This document shows, piece by piece, positions 60,999 to 64,000 of a stretch of 64,000 nucleotides of DNA. Below the pieces are notes generated by a model that saw only the letters and a list, made by a program, of their open reading frames with translations, did no database searches and was not told where the DNA came from. Positions within the stretch are counted from its first letter, which is position 1. Every line of letters starts with the position of its first letter. Position numbers and translations under genes: made by a program. The stretch lies in contig NZ_CAMFKM010000013.1 in the NCBI RefSeq assembly GCF_945957355.1, forward strand, positions 121,697-185,696, read 5' to 3'. This DNA is from an uncultured Reyranella sp. Its GTDB lineage: Bacteria; Pseudomonadota; Alphaproteobacteria; Reyranellales; Reyranellaceae.

Positions 60999-61038
60999 GC
61001 CCGCTTTCCGGGCAGAGGCTTGCCCTTCGAGTGAGCTC

Positions 61039-62286
61039 ATGGCGCGCATCGTTCTGAAATTTGGTGGTACCTCGGTCGGCGACACGGATCGAATCAAGAA
61101 CGTCGCGCGCAAGGTGAAAGCCGAGGTCCTGCGCGGCAACGAGGTCGCGGTCGTGGTTTCGGCCATGTCGGGCACGACCAACCAGCTCGTGAAGTGGGTG
61201 AACGAAATCTCACCTCTGCACGATCCGCGCGAATATGATGTCGTCGTGGCGACGGGCGAGCAGGTCACAATCGGCCTGCTGGCGATGGCGCTGCAGCAGG
61301 AAGGCGTGAAGTCGCGTTCCTGGGTCGGTTGGCAGCTGCCGATCAAGACCGACGACGCCTACGCCAAGGCGCGCATTGTCGAGATCGACACGGTCGAGAT
61401 GGCGAGGACGATGGCGGCGGGCGAGGTTCCCGTGGTGCCGGGCTTCCAGGGCGTTTCGCCGGAAGGCCGCATCACGACCCTGGGCCGCGGCGGCTCCGAC
61501 ACCTCGGCGGTGGCCCTGGCGGCGGCGCTCAAGGCCGATCGCTGCGACATCTACACCGACGTCGACGGCGTCTACACGACCGATCCGCGCATCGTCGAGA
61601 AAGCGCAGAAGATCGATCGCGTAACCTACGAGGAAATGCTCGAAATGGCCTCGCTCGGCTCGAAGGTGCTGCAGACGCGCTCCGTCGAGCTGGCGATGAA
61701 CCATCATGTGCGCGTGCAGGTGCTGTCGTCGTTCGACGAGGCACTCGGCAGCGATCTGCCCGGAACTCTGGTTGTGGACGAGGAAGAGATCATGGCCCAG
61801 GGCCTCGAGAAGTCCGTCGTGAGTGGCATCGCCTTCGCCAAGGACGAGGCGAAGATCACCGTGACCCAGGTGCCCGACCGGCCCGGCGTCGCAGCGGCGA
61901 TCTTCGGCCCGCTCGCGGCGGCAAACATCAACGTCGACATGATCGTCCAGAACGTCTCGGTCGACGGCAGTTCGACCGACATGACGTTCACGGTCCCCAA
62001 GCCCGACCTCGCCCGTGCGGTGCAGCAACTCGAGCGCGCCAAGGCCGAACTCAAGTTCGCCGAGGTGAAGTCGGACCTCAACGTGTCCAAGGTCTCGGTG
62101 ATCGGTGTCGGCATGCGCTCCCATGCCGGCGTGGCGCTCAAGATGTTCGAGACGCTCGCCGCCAAGGGGATCAACATCCAGGTCATCTCGACGTCGGAGA
62201 TCAAGATCAGCGTGCTGGTGGCGGCCGAATACACCGAGCTCGCCGTGCGGGCACTTCACACTGCCTATGAACTGGATGCCGCCTGA
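61039..62286 (+). CDS. lysC: aspartate kinase
   Basis: 415 residues. It phosphorylates aspartate at the head of the lysine/threonine/methionine pathway. The substrate/ATP site KFGGTS is at 7-12, then VSAMSGTTNQL, GRGGSDTSAVALAAAL and DVDGVYTTDPRI. Two C-terminal ACT domains (about 265-415: TVTQVPDRPGVAAAIFGPLAAANINVDMIVQN and SVIGVGMRSHAGVALKMFETLAAKGINIQVIS) give feedback control by lysine/threonine. It is followed by ptsP, as in many alphaproteobacteria. Confidence 0.97.
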   Translation: MARIVLKFGGTSVGDTDRIKNVARKVKAEVLRGNEVAVVVSAMSGTTNQLVKWVNEISPLHDPREYDVVVATGEQVTIGLLAMALQQEGVKSRSWVGWQLPIKTDDAYAKARIVEIDTVEMARTMAAGEVPVVPGFQGVSPEGRITTLGRGGSDTSAVALAAALKADRCDIYTDVDGVYTTDPRIVEKAQKIDRVTYEEMLEMASLGSKVLQTRSVELAMNHHVRVQVLSSFDEALGSDLPGTLVVDEEEIMAQGLEKSVVSGIAFAKDEAKITVTQVPDRPGVAAAIFGPLAAANINVDMIVQNVSVDGSSTDMTFTVPKPDLARAVQQLERAKAELKFAEVKSDLNVSKVSVIGVGMRSHAGVALKMFETLAAKGINIQVISTSEIKISVLVAAEYTELAVRALHTAYELDAA

Positions 62287-62362
62287 TCGGCCCGGAAAAA
62301 CAGCCCTGAAGTCCAGTCTGGCTCTGCAAATTAGCCGGTAGGCAGTCCGGCGCGGGTCTTGC

Positions 62363-62368
62363 TATAAG
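62363..62368 (+). promoter_or_regulatory. extended -10 element upstream of ptsP
   Basis: tgcTATAAG (TG-n-TATAAG, hexamer 62363-62368) is close to a perfect extended -10. RNA would begin about 62375, exactly at an ATG. No clear -35 is seen. Confidence 0.4.
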
Positions 62369-62374
62369 CGGGCC

Positions 62375-62509
62375 ATGGACGCCGCACTCGCCCATATGCC
62401 CTGCCTGAACGCCCGACCGGCCCGGTCGGCGGCCGCGGCATGGCGAGTTTGCGCCTGTATCATCGACCGCAGCTTCGTCGTCATCCGACTCAAGCATCTC
62501 GCGGTCTGA
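62375..62509 (+). CDS. possible 44-codon leader ORF before ptsP
   Basis: An ATG-to-TGA frame of 44 residues, Ala/Arg/Cys-rich (including ARPARSAAAAWRVCACIIDR), with no recognised family. Its ATG falls at the predicted transcription start, so it could be leaderless. Its stop lies 2 nt before the ptsP ATG, which has no visible ribosome-binding site, so it might couple translation to ptsP. A 7-bp hairpin (62413-62429) lies inside. It may also be chance. Confidence 0.25.
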   Translation: MDAALAHMPCLNARPARSAAAAWRVCACIIDRSFVVIRLKHLAV

Positions 62510-62511
62510 CC

Positions 62512-64000
62512 ATGGAGAGATCAACTCCTCTGGCCGGACCGCGAATGCTCCTCAAGCGGCTCCGGGACACGATGGCGCGTGCCGAGTCCGTCGAAGTGAC
62601 GCTGGGCGAGGTCGTGCGTCTCGTCGCCAACGAGATGGTGGCCGAGGTCTGCTCGATCTACCTGCTGCGGGCCGGAGAAGTTCTGGAACTGTTCGCAACC
62701 CAGGGTCTCAATCCCTCGGCCGTCCACAGCACGCGACTGCGGGTCGGCGAGGGCCTGGTGGGCGACATCGCGGCCCACGGACGGCCGCTGGCGCTCGACG
62801 ATGCCCAGCATCATCCGCAGTTCGCCTACCGCCCCGAGACCGGTGAGGAAATCTACCACTCGCTGGCGGGCGTGCCGATCGTGCGCGCCGGCCGGGTGCT
62901 GGGCGTGCTGGTCGTGCAGAATCGCACCCGCCGCCAGTACGACGAGGAAGAGGTCGAGACGCTGCAGACCATCGCCATGGTGCTGGCGGAACTGGTCTCG
63001 GCCAGTCACGTCGTCAGTCCCAACGAGGTCCAGCAGGTCGATGGCATCGGGCTGCTGCCGCTGCGCGTCGACGGCGTGCAGCTCACGCCCGGCGTCGCGA
63101 TCGGCCGCGCCGTGCTGCACGAGCCCCGCATCGTCATCCAGCGCGTCGTCGCGGAGGATGTCGAGCAGGAACAGGTCCGCTTCCTCGAGGCGCTGCGTGG
63201 CGTCCGCGAGGATGTCGACCGCATGCTCGAGGCGCACGACATGCAGTCGGGCGAGCAGCGCGAGATCCTCGAGACCTTCCGCATGTTCGTCGATGATCGC
63301 GGCTGGGCCGAACGGGTGCGCGAGGCGATCGGTTCCGGTCTCACCGCCGAGGCCGGTGTCCAGCGTGCCTTCGACGATGTCCGCAACCGCCTCGGCCAGT
63401 CGACCGATCCCTATATCCGCGAGCGGTTGAGCGACCTGCAGGATCTCAGCAACCGGCTGCTGCTGCGGCTCACCGGCCGGGTCGCGACCGATCCCAGCAC
63501 CTTGCCCGACGACATGATCGTGGTCGCCCGCGACATGGGGCCGGCCGAACTGCTCGACTACGACCGCAACCGCCTGCGCGGTCTGGTGCTGGAAGAAGGC
63601 TCGGCGCTCAGCCACGTGGCGATCGTGGCCCGCGCACTCGACATTCCGGTGGTCGGGCGAGCGCCCAACGTGCTGGCTCGTGTCGAGGCCGGCGATCCCA
63701 TCGTGGTCGACGGCGACAATGCGCAGGTCCTGGTGCGGCCGGCCGAGGATATCCTCCAGACGGTCCATCTCGCGCTCGATGCGCGGGCTGAGCGCCGACG
63801 CAAGTATGCGGCGCTGCGCGACCTGCCGTCGGCAACGCGCGACCAGGCGCGCATCTCGCTCAACATGAATGCCGGCCTGCTGATCGACATGCAGCATCTC
63901 GACGACACGGGCGCCGACGGTATCGGCCTCTATCGGACCGAGATTCCGTTCATGGTGCGTTCGGAGTTTCCCGACGTCGATGCACAGGCCTGGCTCTATG
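62512..64000 (+). CDS. ptsP: phosphoenolpyruvate--protein phosphotransferase PtsP (EI-Ntr), partial
   Basis: The first 496 residues of a longer protein, running off the right edge. An N-terminal GAF domain (about 25-160: VTLGEVVRLVANEMVAEVCSIYLLRAGEVLELFATQGL) is followed by PTS Enzyme I. The phosphohistidine site is GSALSHVAIVARALDIP with His368. The PEP-binding domain begins near ARISLNMNAGL and GADGIGLYRTEIPFM. EI-Ntr starts the nitrogen PTS phosphorelay (NPr, EIIA-Ntr), which signals nitrogen/potassium status and carbon storage. The ATG at 62512 lacks a clear ribosome-binding site. Confidence 0.95.
   Translation, partial: MERSTPLAGPRMLLKRLRDTMARAESVEVTLGEVVRLVANEMVAEVCSIYLLRAGEVLELFATQGLNPSAVHSTRLRVGEGLVGDIAAHGRPLALDDAQHHPQFAYRPETGEEIYHSLAGVPIVRAGRVLGVLVVQNRTRRQYDEEEVETLQTIAMVLAELVSASHVVSPNEVQQVDGIGLLPLRVDGVQLTPGVAIGRAVLHEPRIVIQRVVAEDVEQEQVRFLEALRGVREDVDRMLEAHDMQSGEQREILETFRMFVDDRGWAERVREAIGSGLTAEAGVQRAFDDVRNRLGQSTDPYIRERLSDLQDLSNRLLLRLTGRVATDPSTLPDDMIVVARDMGPAELLDYDRNRLRGLVLEEGSALSHVAIVARALDIPVVGRAPNVLARVEAGDPIVVDGDNAQVLVRPAEDILQTVHLALDARAERRRKYAALRDLPSATRDQARISLNMNAGLLIDMQHLDDTGADGIGLYRTEIPFMVRSEFPDVDAQAWLY

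Noticed and set aside
60961..61038. Lysine riboswitch before lysC
   Set aside because: The whole gap to ubiG is 78 bp, too short for the roughly 170-nt element.

Overview
The window is GC-rich, densely coding bacterial chromosome. Gene content and order point to an alphaproteobacterium: cobS-cobT beside dnaJ-like and bolA genes, aroK-aroB-hemolysin C/xerD/accA, secA-PPIase-argJ-mutT, and comF-grx-nitrilase-DUF1178-ubiG-lysC-ptsP. Gene arrangement and an intergenic palindrome family fit a Rhodospirillales/Hyphomicrobiales-type genome (Reyranella-like is my guess, not demonstrated). I see no rRNA, tRNA, CRISPR array, insertion sequence or prophage.

Layout. 0-11.8 kb: lipase-like hydrolase, DUF3833 lipoprotein, GST, intracellular PHA depolymerase, methylmalonyl-CoA mutase, DUF3108 protein, Atm1-type exporter, MFS, MeaB, YcgN-like protein, ribosomal protein L28. 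12-17.8 kb: a phytase-like propeller gene with cobT and cobS, then DnaJ-domain, BolA and DUF2889 genes. 17.8-24 kb: HlyC/CorC protein, aroB, aroK, a 48-codon membrane-peptide ORF, xerD, accA and an LLM oxidoreductase. 24-31 kb: accessory genes, including a TPR protein coupled to a 2OG oxygenase, a TauD/TfdA dioxygenase, three short envelope proteins, GNAT, a hotdog dehydratase and an MFS permease. 31-36.7 kb: a complete peptide-type ABC importer (two ATPases, binding protein, two permeases). 36.7-42.7 kb: epoxide hydrolase, tyrosine phosphatase and TonB-dependent receptor on the minus strand, divergent from a large membrane protein, with a Zur-box-like palindrome over the shared promoter. 42.7-48.6 kb: small accessory proteins, an XRE-SulP-nucleotidyltransferase-fold operon, and a spermidine-synthase-like protein. 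48.6-64 kb: core block from secA to ptsP; ptsP is cut by the right edge.

How it fits together. The first 16 kb join PHA mobilisation, AdoCbl-dependent methylmalonyl-CoA mutase, its chaperone MeaB and the aerobic cobaltochelatase subunits CobS/CobT, so B12 use and B12 synthesis sit close together. The most distinctive regulatory signal is the 15-bp palindrome at 40971-40985. It matches the core of known proteobacterial Zur boxes and overlaps the -10 of a good promoter for the TonB receptor, suggesting a zinc-controlled receptor-phosphatase-hydrolase unit. Other signals worth a look are a promoter and intrinsic-terminator hairpin packed into the 75 bp before rpmB, a possible leaderless leader ORF before ptsP, and two kinds of nested palindromic intergenic repeats.
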